Part shown: positions 44,633 through 52,751 of the stretch, in pieces | Numbering within the stretch: the first letter of the stretch is position 1 | Layout: each line of letters begins with the position of its first letter | NCBI GenBank assembly: GCA_964524835.1 | Contig: CAZGEG010000006.1 | Span: 120,473-184,472, forward strand | DNA length: 64,000 nucleotides | Source: JACRCG01 sp964524835 | GTDB taxonomy: Bacteria; Desulfobacterota; Desulfuromonadia; Geobacterales; Pseudopelobacteraceae | Reading direction: 5' to 3' | Program-made: the position numbers and the translations under genes | The notes under the pieces: generated by a model | What the model was told of the DNA's origin: nothing | The model's database searches: none | What the model saw: the letters and a program-made list of their open reading frames with translations, nothing else

Positions 44633-45955
44633 ATGAGTGAACCTGCTATCCGAGCCGAAAACCTGTCCAAGCGGTATACCATCGCAACGGCAAAGTTTCG
44701 CCACGACACACTCAGCGACCAGCTTGTCCATGGCTTTGCGACTCTTTTCGGCCGCAGCGGACGCCCACCCCGGGGCGATGAGACTTTCTGGGCATTGAAA
44801 GATGCTTCCTTTGAGATCAAACAGGGTGAAGTAGTCGGCATCATCGGGCAAAACGGAGCGGGTAAAAGCACCCTTTTAAAGATCATTTCACAGATAACCA
44901 TTCCGACGCACGGCAGTGCCCGTGTTTACGGACGGGTAGGTTCCCTGCTGGAAGTGGGTACCGGCTTCCACCCGGAACTTACCGGCAGGGAGAACATATA
45001 CCTGAACGGCGCTGTTATAGGGATGAAGAAGGAGGAAATTCGCCGGCGCTTCGACGCAATAGTCGAGTTTGCCGGGATCGGCGGATTCCTCGACGTGCCG
45101 GTTAAGCGTTACTCCAGCGGCATGTATGTGCGGCTTGGCTTTGCAGTGGCCGCTCATCTTGAACCGGAAATCCTGCTGGTGGATGAAGTTCTGGCAGTCG
45201 GAGATGCCGCCTTCCAGAAGAAGTGCCTTGACAAGATCATCGATACGGCAAAAGGAGGAGGCACTGTCCTCTTTATAAGCCATAACATGACCGCCGTAAA
45301 TTGCCTGTGCAAGCGGGTGATCTGGATGAAAGGAGGCACGATCGTCGAGGATGGGCCTGCGACAGGAATCATCACACGATATCTGGCAAAAGCCCTGAAG
45401 CATACGGACCTGTCCGAAGAGGCCTGGGATAACATCGATGAAGCACCGGGAAACGATATGGTGCGGCTTCACCGGGTGCATGTGCGGACTCAGGACGGCA
45501 CTCTGCCGGAACCGCTGACAATGCAGACGCCGTTCCAGGTCGAAATCGAATACTGGAACCTGGTGGCCGACGCGCATCTGCATATCACCCTGCACCTCTA
45601 TAACGCGGAACAGATAATCGCGTTCACCACCGGAGACATGACGCAAGGGCCCAAGCCGGCAGGCCTGTACCGCAGCGTCTGCCATATTCCCGCAAACCTG
45701 CTGAATAGTGGTCCGCACCGTTTTGTCGTACTGGTGGTAAAGGATGCCAGCTATGCAATCTACAGCCACGAAAGCCGGGTGTCATGCAATGTACTAGACG
45801 TGAGAGAGCGAGAGGGCGCCTGGTATGGCAAAGAGCCGGGTGTTGTGCAGCCCGTACTGCAATGGACAACGGAATTCCTCGGCATGGGCACTGAGACAGT
45901 CAGTGCGACTTCAAAGTGCCGTTACCGTTCGGATGATGATGTATGGACAAGCTGA
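44633..45955 (+). CDS. Polysaccharide ABC exporter ATPase (Wzt-like)
   Basis: 440 residues. ATPase domain with Walker A GQNGAGKST, signature YSSGMYVRLGFAVA and Walker B ILLVDEVLAVGD. The 190-residue C-terminal beta-sandwich (from about 260; LTMQTPFQVEIEYWNL) is of the Wzt-C type, which in O-antigen exporters recognises the end cap of the chain. It therefore predicts a capped glycan. The last 13 bp overlap the next gene. Confidence 0.92.
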   Translation: MSEPAIRAENLSKRYTIATAKFRHDTLSDQLVHGFATLFGRSGRPPRGDETFWALKDASFEIKQGEVVGIIGQNGAGKSTLLKIISQITIPTHGSARVYGRVGSLLEVGTGFHPELTGRENIYLNGAVIGMKKEEIRRRFDAIVEFAGIGGFLDVPVKRYSSGMYVRLGFAVAAHLEPEILLVDEVLAVGDAAFQKKCLDKIIDTAKGGGTVLFISHNMTAVNCLCKRVIWMKGGTIVEDGPATGIITRYLAKALKHTDLSEEAWDNIDEAPGNDMVRLHRVHVRTQDGTLPEPLTMQTPFQVEIEYWNLVADAHLHITLHLYNAEQIIAFTTGDMTQGPKPAGLYRSVCHIPANLLNSGPHRFVVLVVKDASYAIYSHESRVSCNVLDVREREGAWYGKEPGVVQPVLQWTTEFLGMGTETVSATSKCRYRSDDDVWTS

Positions 45956-46992
45956 TCAGGCCCCGATCACGAATAATGGGAGGCATGTTCGGACTGGGAG
46001 AGATGCCGCTCCCGACGTACTCGTCCCCTCCTTTTTTAAAGGGAAATACTGTCCGGCTGGCTAACGCGCGTTCAGGCATGGCTGTTCTTATTGAACGTTT
46101 GTCACCTGCCCATATCTGGGTGCCTTCGTATTTCTGCGGGACCGTATTACAGGCGATAGGGGAACGCATGACGGCCGTCAGGTTTTATGACATCGATGGG
46201 GATTTGACCCCGACTTCGCTGGAGTGGCTCGACAACATCCAGCCGGATGATCTGGTCGTAGTGATGGACTATTTCGGGTTTCCCTGCGACCAACAACTTG
46301 TATTGCGGGTCAAGGAGCGGGGTGCCCGGGTTCTTGAAGATGCTTGCCAGGCGTTATTATCAGAGGAGACAGGCCGCTTTTCAGATTTTGTCTTATTTAG
46401 TCCCCGGAAATTTCTGGGCATTCCTGACGGCGGTATCCTGCGCTGCAATCATGCAGAAGCAGATGAGAACATCGAACGCCCCTCCCCTCCACACGCGTGG
46501 TGGTTCAAGTCTTTTTCCGCTGCCGTCAACCGCCACAGGTTCGATCTGTACGGGGGGGACAGGAGCTGGTTCGGACTATTCCAGGAAGCTGAAAAGGAGT
46601 GCCCTGTCGGACATTACGGGATGAGCGAATTTTCAGGGATGCTGCTGGAGTGTGGCTTTGATTACGTGGAAATCGCAAGAAAACGGGTTGATAACTACCA
46701 CACACTTCTTGAAGATCTGGAGGAACCGGCTCTTTTCAAATCCCTCGCTCTCGGGATTGTTCCTTTCGGATTCCCCATACGTGTAAAAAATCGTGACCGG
46801 GTCCGGCAAGTTCTGTTTGATCACGAAATATATCCACCCGTGCATTGGGCAATCCATGGAATTGTCCCTGAAGTCTTTAAAGACAGTCATGACTTGTCTG
46901 ATGAGATCATGACGCTGCCGTGCGACCAAAGATACGACCGTCATGACATGAAACGGATGGCTGGTATTGTTCTGAGGGAGTTATCAAAATGA
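45943..46992 (+). CDS. DegT/DnrJ-fold aminotransferase-like enzyme
   Basis: 349 residues. PLP-site elements are present: LEDACQALL (Asp133 for the pyridine nitrogen) and the lysine context FSPRKFLGIPDGG (Lys156). It resembles sugar aminotransferases of the DegT/DnrJ/EryC1 fold but is short and divergent in the C-terminal half. It may place an amino group on a nucleotide-sugar or on a small acid that later decorates the polymer. It overlaps both neighbours (13 bp upstream; ATGA overlap with the next gene at 46989-46992), so it is tightly co-expressed with acyltransferase genes. Confidence 0.72.
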   Translation: MDKLIRPRSRIMGGMFGLGEMPLPTYSSPPFLKGNTVRLANARSGMAVLIERLSPAHIWVPSYFCGTVLQAIGERMTAVRFYDIDGDLTPTSLEWLDNIQPDDLVVVMDYFGFPCDQQLVLRVKERGARVLEDACQALLSEETGRFSDFVLFSPRKFLGIPDGGILRCNHAEADENIERPSPPHAWWFKSFSAAVNRHRFDLYGGDRSWFGLFQEAEKECPVGHYGMSEFSGMLLECGFDYVEIARKRVDNYHTLLEDLEEPALFKSLALGIVPFGFPIRVKNRDRVRQVLFDHEIYPPVHWAIHGIVPEVFKDSHDLSDEIMTLPCDQRYDRHDMKRMAGIVLRELSK

Positions 46993-47903
46993 CCGGGTAC
47001 ATGCATGCAGACTATTCGGAATCGCAATCTGAATTCGGCCTTCCGATGGAACTTCCGCGATGCGGGGGATGGGTGTTAAAGCGCAGGATTGCATCGTCAG
47101 ACTGTTCCGATGCGATGGGCTGCTACCCCCTGTTCTCCTGCAGGGATTGGTCACAACTGCATTTCGACCTGGAAGATCTCACGGAAGATGCAGCGGCGGA
47201 TCTCGTGAGTCTGTCTCTGGTTACCGACCCGTTTGGCGGGTACGACGAAACATATCTCCGGCACTGTTTCAAGGACGTGGTCATTCCGTTCAAGGAACAT
47301 TTCATTGTCGATCTCCACCGGCCGCTGAATGAATTTGTGAGCAGCCATCATCGCTACTATGCCAGAAAAGGGCTTAAAAGCATGCTGATCGAGGAAAGCC
47401 CGGATCCGGCACGGTTTGTTGATGAGTGGGTTGATCTTTATACCAATTTAATAGACCGGCACAACCTCAATGGGATTAAAGCGTTTTCAAGAGAATCTTT
47501 TGTCAAGCAGCTGGCCATACCGGGAACTGTCATGCTTCGCGTGCTGCATCAGGGTATCCCTGTTGCAGCACAGATATGGTTTGTGCAGGGAGATATCGGT
47601 TACAGCCACCTCACGTCAATGAGTGAAGCGGGCTATGCCCTGCGGGCCTCCTACTCTCTGTACGGTTTTGCACTGGAGCACTTTGCCGGAAAAGTCCGGT
47701 GGCTTGATCTCGGGGCGGGAGCCGGCACTAAGAACGGCGGCACGGATGGCTTGAGCGAATTCAAACGCGGCTGGTCGTCCGGGACCCGAACAGCTTATTT
47801 CTGCGGCCGCATCTTCAACTGCGAAAGATACGAGGAGCATGTAAAAGCACGAAACATCGCAAGCACCGATTATTTTCCGGCCTATCGAAAAGGAGAGTTT
47901 TAG
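46989..47903 (+). CDS. GNAT/FemAB-like acyltransferase
   Basis: 304 residues. It has the BioF2/FemAB-type GNAT fold: HHRYYARKGLKSM, MLRVLHQGIPVAAQIWF (core beta strands), YSLYGFALEHF, WLDLGAGAG and LSEFKRGW close to the C-terminus. Members of this group transfer acyl or aminoacyl groups and are frequent in exosortase loci. Its likely acceptor is an amino group on the sugar made by the aminotransferase-like protein next to it; the donor may be the carrier protein encoded at 49606. Both points are inference. Confidence 0.72.
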   Translation: MTGYMHADYSESQSEFGLPMELPRCGGWVLKRRIASSDCSDAMGCYPLFSCRDWSQLHFDLEDLTEDAAADLVSLSLVTDPFGGYDETYLRHCFKDVVIPFKEHFIVDLHRPLNEFVSSHHRYYARKGLKSMLIEESPDPARFVDEWVDLYTNLIDRHNLNGIKAFSRESFVKQLAIPGTVMLRVLHQGIPVAAQIWFVQGDIGYSHLTSMSEAGYALRASYSLYGFALEHFAGKVRWLDLGAGAGTKNGGTDGLSEFKRGWSSGTRTAYFCGRIFNCERYEEHVKARNIASTDYFPAYRKGEF

Positions 47904-47942
47904 ACATCCCGTTGTTTTTGCGGCCAAAGGAAGGTGTCACCC

Positions 47943-48656
47943 ATGAAAAACGTCATTATTTTTGGAAACGGTCAAGCGGCGGAAATGAATCATTTCTATC
48001 TGACCCACAGCTCCCCGTATACTGTCACGGCTTTTACCGTAGATCGGACATACATCAGGGAAGGGAGTCTGTTCGGTCTGCCGGTGGTCCCTTTCGAAGA
48101 CGTTGAATCGATGTATTCTCCGCATGAATACAAGATGTCAATTCTGATGAGCTACAGAAAACTCAACAGGGTCCGGGCGGAAAAGTATGACCAGGCAAAA
48201 GCGAAGGGATATGAACTGCTCAGTTACGTCAGTCCAAAGGCCGTAACGTGGCCGGGTCTGGTCATCGGCGAGAACTGCTACATCGGAGAGAACAGTGTCA
48301 TTTGTCCTTTCGCCGAGATCGGGAATAACGTCCTCATTGGGGCCGGCTGCATGATCGGGCACCATTCTGTTATCAAGGACCACAGTTTTATCGCCCCTCA
48401 TGCCGTTGTGCTCGGCTCATCCACCATAGAGCCGTACTGCCTGATCGGGGCGAATTCAACCATCAGGGATGGAGGCATCATCGTTGCCAGGGAATGCATT
48501 ATCGGCGCCGGCGTAACGATAACTGCGGATACCCGGGAAAGAGGCGTCTATATCAACAAAGCGGCTGAACTGCTGCCGAAACCGAGCAATGAACTAAGCT
48601 CATGGCTGACGTGGTCCATGAAACCGCATACCTCCGCAGGAAGCATCAGGGCGTGA
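47943..48656 (+). CDS. NeuD-like sugar O/N-acyltransferase
   Basis: 237 residues. An N-terminal PglD/NeuD-type nucleotide-sugar domain (NVIIFGNGQAAEMNHFYL) is followed by a left-handed beta-helix of hexapeptide repeats (IGENCYIGENSVICPFAEIG, VLIGAGCMIGHHSVI). Such enzymes use acetyl-CoA to acylate amino or hydroxyl groups of activated sugars. ATG 47943 is placed by AAGGAAGG; the GTG at 47934 is less likely. It is part of the decoration set in this operon. Confidence 0.85.
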   Translation: MKNVIIFGNGQAAEMNHFYLTHSSPYTVTAFTVDRTYIREGSLFGLPVVPFEDVESMYSPHEYKMSILMSYRKLNRVRAEKYDQAKAKGYELLSYVSPKAVTWPGLVIGENCYIGENSVICPFAEIGNNVLIGAGCMIGHHSVIKDHSFIAPHAVVLGSSTIEPYCLIGANSTIRDGGIIVARECIIGAGVTITADTRERGVYINKAAELLPKPSNELSSWLTWSMKPHTSAGSIRA

Positions 48657-48667
48657 GGGAGGGTACC

Positions 48668-49558
48668 ATGAGCTTACAGATACGGGACATGATGAAAGAG
48701 GATATTGACCGGGTCGGGGTAATTCTTTTTGAAGGATTCACCACGGTTGCATCCAGATACGGGTATACCCCGGCGATGCAAAAAGTACAGGAAGGAAAGT
48801 CCTGGGCCTGGGCGATGTTTCACTACGTTTCAAGCGAGGGGATTGTCGCCGAAACAGAAAATCGCGTGGTCGGCGTTATTTTCCTGAACAGGAGAGGAGA
48901 TGCCGGCGGGGCGGGGCCCGAGGCAATTGATCCGGAGTTCCAGGGAAAGGGCGTTGCTTCGAAGTTGATGGATGCAATGATTGAGAGAGCGGAAGGCCTG
49001 TCCACGCTGAGATGTATCCAGGAGGCGTTTAACCCCACGTCTTTTTCTTTCCAGTATGCATACAATTTCATGCCGGTGGCTGATCTGCTCGATCTTTTTA
49101 TGAATGGGACAGCAAAACAGAGCCCGGAACAGCAGGGCAATATACATGATCTTTCGGCGCAGGAACTTGATGCGGTATGCGCCTATGACATGCCGCGAAG
49201 CCTCTTTGATCGACGCTCGGACCTTGCTTACTGTGTGAGATGGGGCAAGGTCTTCGTCTATCGGGACCAGTCGCAGATCCGCGGTTACCTGGCCTGTCTT
49301 CCCGGTTCCGGAGCGGTGCAGCTCGGCCCATTAGTCGCCGAGGGAGAAGAGGAAGCCGAGAGCCTGTTTCGGCATGCAATGGCACAGTTCAAGGACAGGC
49401 CGTGCAGAACGCGTGTTATGGCCAGAGATTTCCGGTTTGCCAGGGCGCTGATGAAATTGGGGTTCAGATTGTATTGCATGAGTTTTCTCATGGTGCGGGG
49501 GGCGTGGCGCCCAGGCCGGTATATTGAGGCATTCGGAAGATTTCCGGAAGGGGTTTAG
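48668..49558 (+). CDS. GNAT-family N-acetyltransferase
   Basis: 296 residues with a canonical GNAT domain in the N-terminal half (IRDMMKEDIDRVGVILFEGF, then the acyl-CoA loop EFQGKGVASKLMDAM) and a second GNAT-like half (SQIRGYLACLPGSG, LFRHAMAQFKDRPCRTRVM). It is a double-GNAT protein. Acceptor unknown; in this context an amino sugar or the small acid loaded on the carrier protein. ATG 48668 is placed by GGGAGGG; it lies 12 bp after the NeuD-like gene. Confidence 0.8.
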   Translation: MSLQIRDMMKEDIDRVGVILFEGFTTVASRYGYTPAMQKVQEGKSWAWAMFHYVSSEGIVAETENRVVGVIFLNRRGDAGGAGPEAIDPEFQGKGVASKLMDAMIERAEGLSTLRCIQEAFNPTSFSFQYAYNFMPVADLLDLFMNGTAKQSPEQQGNIHDLSAQELDAVCAYDMPRSLFDRRSDLAYCVRWGKVFVYRDQSQIRGYLACLPGSGAVQLGPLVAEGEEEAESLFRHAMAQFKDRPCRTRVMARDFRFARALMKLGFRLYCMSFLMVRGAWRPGRYIEAFGRFPEGV

Positions 49559-49605
49559 AACGATTGCCGGGACGGAGAAATCATATCAAAAGGAGGTGCT
49601 TCCTG

Positions 49606-49854
49606 ATGAGTATTATAAAAAATATTGAACAATTTCTGCTGGCTGAAATTGCTGTCGGGCTTGGCAAAAAAACACTGGATCCCGGCGAGGATCTTCTCGA
49701 ACAGGGGCTTATTGATTCTCTGGGACTCATGAAGCTGATAACGTTCATGGAAGGTGCATTCGGCATAAAGGTCCTGGACGAAGAGATAATACCCGAAAAC
49801 TTTCAAAGTCTTAACACCATGGCCTCTCTCGTTGAACTGCGATTACAGGATTAG
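49606..49854 (+). CDS. Acyl/peptidyl carrier protein
   Basis: 82 residues. Four-helix carrier protein with the phosphopantetheine serine in LIDSLGLMKLI (Ser38). ATG 49606 follows AAAGGAGGTG. It starts a compact set: a dehydrogenase 25 bp downstream and an adenylation enzyme after that. A lone carrier protein with its own ligase and flavoenzyme is the pattern of prolyl-carrier-protein oxidation systems (as in pyrrole formation by PltL/PltE/PltF), not of primary fatty-acid synthesis. The cargo is unknown. Confidence 0.88.
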   Translation: MSIIKNIEQFLLAEIAVGLGKKTLDPGEDLLEQGLIDSLGLMKLITFMEGAFGIKVLDEEIIPENFQSLNTMASLVELRLQD

Positions 49855-49878
49855 CACAGGTAGTACATGGGGTAATCT

Positions 49879-51024
49879 ATGGACTTTTCATTAACAGAAG
49901 ATCAGATAACCTTCAAAAAGTCGGCCATTGAATTTGCGGAGAAAGCACTCAACAACGGCGCGAAGGAGCGGGAAAAAAATCGCGAATTCAATCAGGAGGG
50001 GTGGGAGAAATGTGCTGAATTCGGGGTACAGGGACTCTCCGTACCGGAGGAGTATGGCGGGCTTGGGATGGACATCATGACATGCGTGGCCACGATGGAG
50101 GGACTGGGTTACGGCTGCCGGGACAGCGGCCTTCTGTTTGCGATAAACTCGCATATCTGGACGTGCGAAGCTCCGATTGTGAAATTCGGCTCGGATTACC
50201 AGAAAAACTCATACTTGCCGGGGCTGTGTAACGGTTCTCTCAAGGGAGGACATGCGATGACGGAGCCGGATTCCGGTTCGGATGCATTCAGCATGAAGTG
50301 CAAAGCTGAAAAAAAGGGTGACCGCTATATCATCAACGGCACGAAAATGTTTATTACCAATGCTCCGATAGCAGACCTTCTTCTGGTTTTTGCAGTCACG
50401 GATGCAAAATGCGGTTTTGCAGGGATCTCGGCCTTTATCGTTGAAAAAGGATTCCCGGGATTTTCGGCCGGAAAGCCGCTTGACATGATGGGATTAAAGA
50501 CCAGCCCCATCGGAGAGGTGATCCTCCAGGATTGTGAAGTCCCGGAAGAAAACAGGCTGGGTAAAGAAGGAGCAGGCGCGGCCATCTTCAATTCGGAAAT
50601 GGAATGGGAGAGAAGCTGCCTGTTTGCGACCCATGTCGGGGCCATGGCAAAGGATCTCGAAGATTGTATCCGACATGTGAACGAACGCCGGCAGTTCGGC
50701 AAACCTATCGGCAAATACCAGGCGATCTCCCACAAAATTGCGGAAATGCACGTCAGGCTCGAGCTGTCAAAACTGGTTCTTTACAAGGTCGCATGGCTGA
50801 AGTCGCAAGGCAGGAGAGCGCCCGTTGAATCAGCCATCGCCAAGTTGTTTGTCAGTGAAAGCTATGTGGAAAATTGCATGGAGGCGCTGCAGATACACGG
50901 TGCATATGGCTATTGCGCCGAAATGGACTTTGAAAAAAACCTGCGGGACTCCATAGCCGGAAAAATTTATTCAGGGTCATCGGAAATCCAGAAAAACATC
51001 ATAGCGAGCCTTCTCGGACTCTGA
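49879..51024 (+). CDS. Acyl-CoA-dehydrogenase-like flavoenzyme acting on a carrier-bound acyl group
   Basis: 381 residues, a full acyl-CoA dehydrogenase fold. FAD-site segments AMTEPDSGSDAF and KMFITNAPIADL, then the C-terminal RQFGKPIGKYQAISHKIAEM and IYSGSSEIQKNIIA. The usual medium-chain base is absent (Ser365 in IYSGSS), whereas Glu244 in MEWERS sits where isovaleryl-CoA dehydrogenase and prolyl-carrier-protein dehydrogenases keep theirs. Together with the adjacent carrier and adenylation genes, this favours alpha,beta-dehydrogenation of an aminoacyl or branched acyl group on the carrier protein. An ordinary acyl-CoA substrate cannot be excluded. Confidence 0.85.
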   Translation: MDFSLTEDQITFKKSAIEFAEKALNNGAKEREKNREFNQEGWEKCAEFGVQGLSVPEEYGGLGMDIMTCVATMEGLGYGCRDSGLLFAINSHIWTCEAPIVKFGSDYQKNSYLPGLCNGSLKGGHAMTEPDSGSDAFSMKCKAEKKGDRYIINGTKMFITNAPIADLLLVFAVTDAKCGFAGISAFIVEKGFPGFSAGKPLDMMGLKTSPIGEVILQDCEVPEENRLGKEGAGAAIFNSEMEWERSCLFATHVGAMAKDLEDCIRHVNERRQFGKPIGKYQAISHKIAEMHVRLELSKLVLYKVAWLKSQGRRAPVESAIAKLFVSESYVENCMEALQIHGAYGYCAEMDFEKNLRDSIAGKIYSGSSEIQKNIIASLLGL

Positions 51025-51044
51025 AATATAACCGGAGAATCGGT

Positions 51045-52709
51045 ATGCGTGGCCACTTACTGCAGCATTTATTAGAGTACAGCGCTGAACAGAACCCGGG
51101 AAAAGTTGCCGTGATCTACAAAGAAAGATCCGTGACGTATTCTGATCTGGACCGGCATAGCAGCGGACTGGCTCTGACGCTTCAACAGTCTGGAGTCAGA
51201 AGAGGTGACCGTGTCGGCATACTGCTGACCAAATCGATTGAGCAGATCGTTTCTCTTTTCGGAATACTTAAATCAGGGGCGATCTACGTACCGCTCGACC
51301 CTGCCGCTCCTCCCGGAAGGATTGCCTATATGATCGGGCATTGCGGCATTGATTGCCTGATCTCGACCTCCGGAATTCTGAACAAGCTGTTAACACATCC
51401 GGAGGGCGGGATTGCCGTCACGACCGCTCTGCTGTTCGGAAAAAATGGCGATGAATTTCCGCATGAAAATGCCGCTGTAAAATACTTGCAACTGGACATC
51501 GAAGCTCTGGGGGACATATCCGGATTTCAATCCACGGATATGTCTGACACCTGTCCCGCCTATATTCTCCACACCTCAGGCTCTACCGGAAATCCCAAAG
51601 GTGTTGCCATATCGCATCTGAATGCGCTCACGTTTGCGGCAATGGCCGCTGAATATTTTAATGTCACTGCTGCAGACAGGTTCTGCAATCACGCCCCACT
51701 GCATTTTGATCTCTCCGTGTTCGATATATTTGTAGCGGTTAAATGCGGGGCAACAATCGTACTGCTGCCAGAGATGCTTTCAACATTCCCGGTAAAGCTG
51801 GCCGAATTTATCGAGAAGGAGCAGATCACCGTGTGGAACTCGGTATCTTCGGTTTTAACAATGCTTGCAGACAAGGGAATGCTGGAGCGGAGGAGCTTTG
51901 ACTCCCTGCGGCTCGTTCATTTTTCCGGAGACATCATGCCGGTGAAGTATCTCCGACTGTTGAAAAAACATCTGAGAAAGGCATCTTTTTACAACATCTA
52001 CGGCCAGACGGAAGCGAATTCATCACTTTGTTATCCGGTACGGGAAATCCCCGATAACGATTCCTGGAGAATACCTGTCGGCAGACCTTTCCCCAATTTT
52101 GAAGTTTTTGCCATGAACGAGGAGCGGCAGATTGCCGGCAGACCGGGTGAGGAGGGAGAATTGTACGTCAGTAGCTCTACCGTGGCACTCGGGTACTGGA
52201 GTGACCATGATATGACCCGGGAAAAGTTTGTGCCCGATCCGCGCTACCCGTTTTTGGAGAAGATTGTCTATAAGACTGGCGACCTGGTGCGTATTGATGA
52301 ACGGGGAGATTATCAGTTCAGCGGCCGTATAGACCACATGATCAAAAGCAGGGGATATCGTATCGAGCTTGAAGAAATTGAAACAGTACTGTCCGGCCAC
52401 CCGGAAATTGCTGCTGCAGTGGTTATCCCGATTGCGGACGAAATCGTCGGCAATAGAATTTCAGCCATCATGACCGCAATGACGGGTTGTTTTATTGCAA
52501 AGGAGGATCTGGTCAGGTACTGCGCTGCGCGATTACCCAAATACATGATCCCTGAAATTCTGGAGTTCAGGGATTCCCTGCCGATGTCGTCATCGGGAAA
52601 AATTGACCGGAAAAAGCTGAGCGAGGGGATCAGCCCGGCTGATCAACCGGATGTTTCTGCTATCAGGGACGTATCAGGGGGTGTTTTGAAAGCTTTGGAT
52701 GCGCTGTGA
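51045..52709 (+). CDS. AMP-forming ligase (amino-acid adenylation type)
   Basis: 554 residues of the ANL superfamily. ATP loop YILHTSGSTGNPKGVAIS, A3/A4 region HFDLSVFDIF (the Asp that binds an amino group in adenylation domains), NIYGQTEAN, YKTGDLVRIDERGDY, and the catalytic lysine in SSSGKIDRKKL. It resembles stand-alone adenylation enzymes and the exosortase-associated acyl ligase family, which activates an acid as the AMP ester and loads it on a carrier protein. Its partner here is the ACP at 49606. The Asp suggests an amino acid substrate; which one cannot be read reliably. Confidence 0.85.
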   Translation: MRGHLLQHLLEYSAEQNPGKVAVIYKERSVTYSDLDRHSSGLALTLQQSGVRRGDRVGILLTKSIEQIVSLFGILKSGAIYVPLDPAAPPGRIAYMIGHCGIDCLISTSGILNKLLTHPEGGIAVTTALLFGKNGDEFPHENAAVKYLQLDIEALGDISGFQSTDMSDTCPAYILHTSGSTGNPKGVAISHLNALTFAAMAAEYFNVTAADRFCNHAPLHFDLSVFDIFVAVKCGATIVLLPEMLSTFPVKLAEFIEKEQITVWNSVSSVLTMLADKGMLERRSFDSLRLVHFSGDIMPVKYLRLLKKHLRKASFYNIYGQTEANSSLCYPVREIPDNDSWRIPVGRPFPNFEVFAMNEERQIAGRPGEEGELYVSSSTVALGYWSDHDMTREKFVPDPRYPFLEKIVYKTGDLVRIDERGDYQFSGRIDHMIKSRGYRIELEEIETVLSGHPEIAAAVVIPIADEIVGNRISAIMTAMTGCFIAKEDLVRYCAARLPKYMIPEILEFRDSLPMSSSGKIDRKKLSEGISPADQPDVSAIRDVSGGVLKALDAL

Positions 52710-52751
52710 TAATTCCGTCTCTTACTAATGCAGCTATTACAGGAGAAAGGC

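Noticed and set aside
44888..45769. 293-codon antisense ORF within the Wzt-like gene
   Set aside because: Shadow of the ABC ATPase with Walker and signature motifs; no independent features.
49879..51024. Reading the dehydrogenase as ordinary fatty-acid beta-oxidation
   Set aside because: Missing medium-chain base (Ser365) and the neighbouring carrier protein and adenylation enzyme point to a dedicated carrier-bound substrate; not fully excluded.
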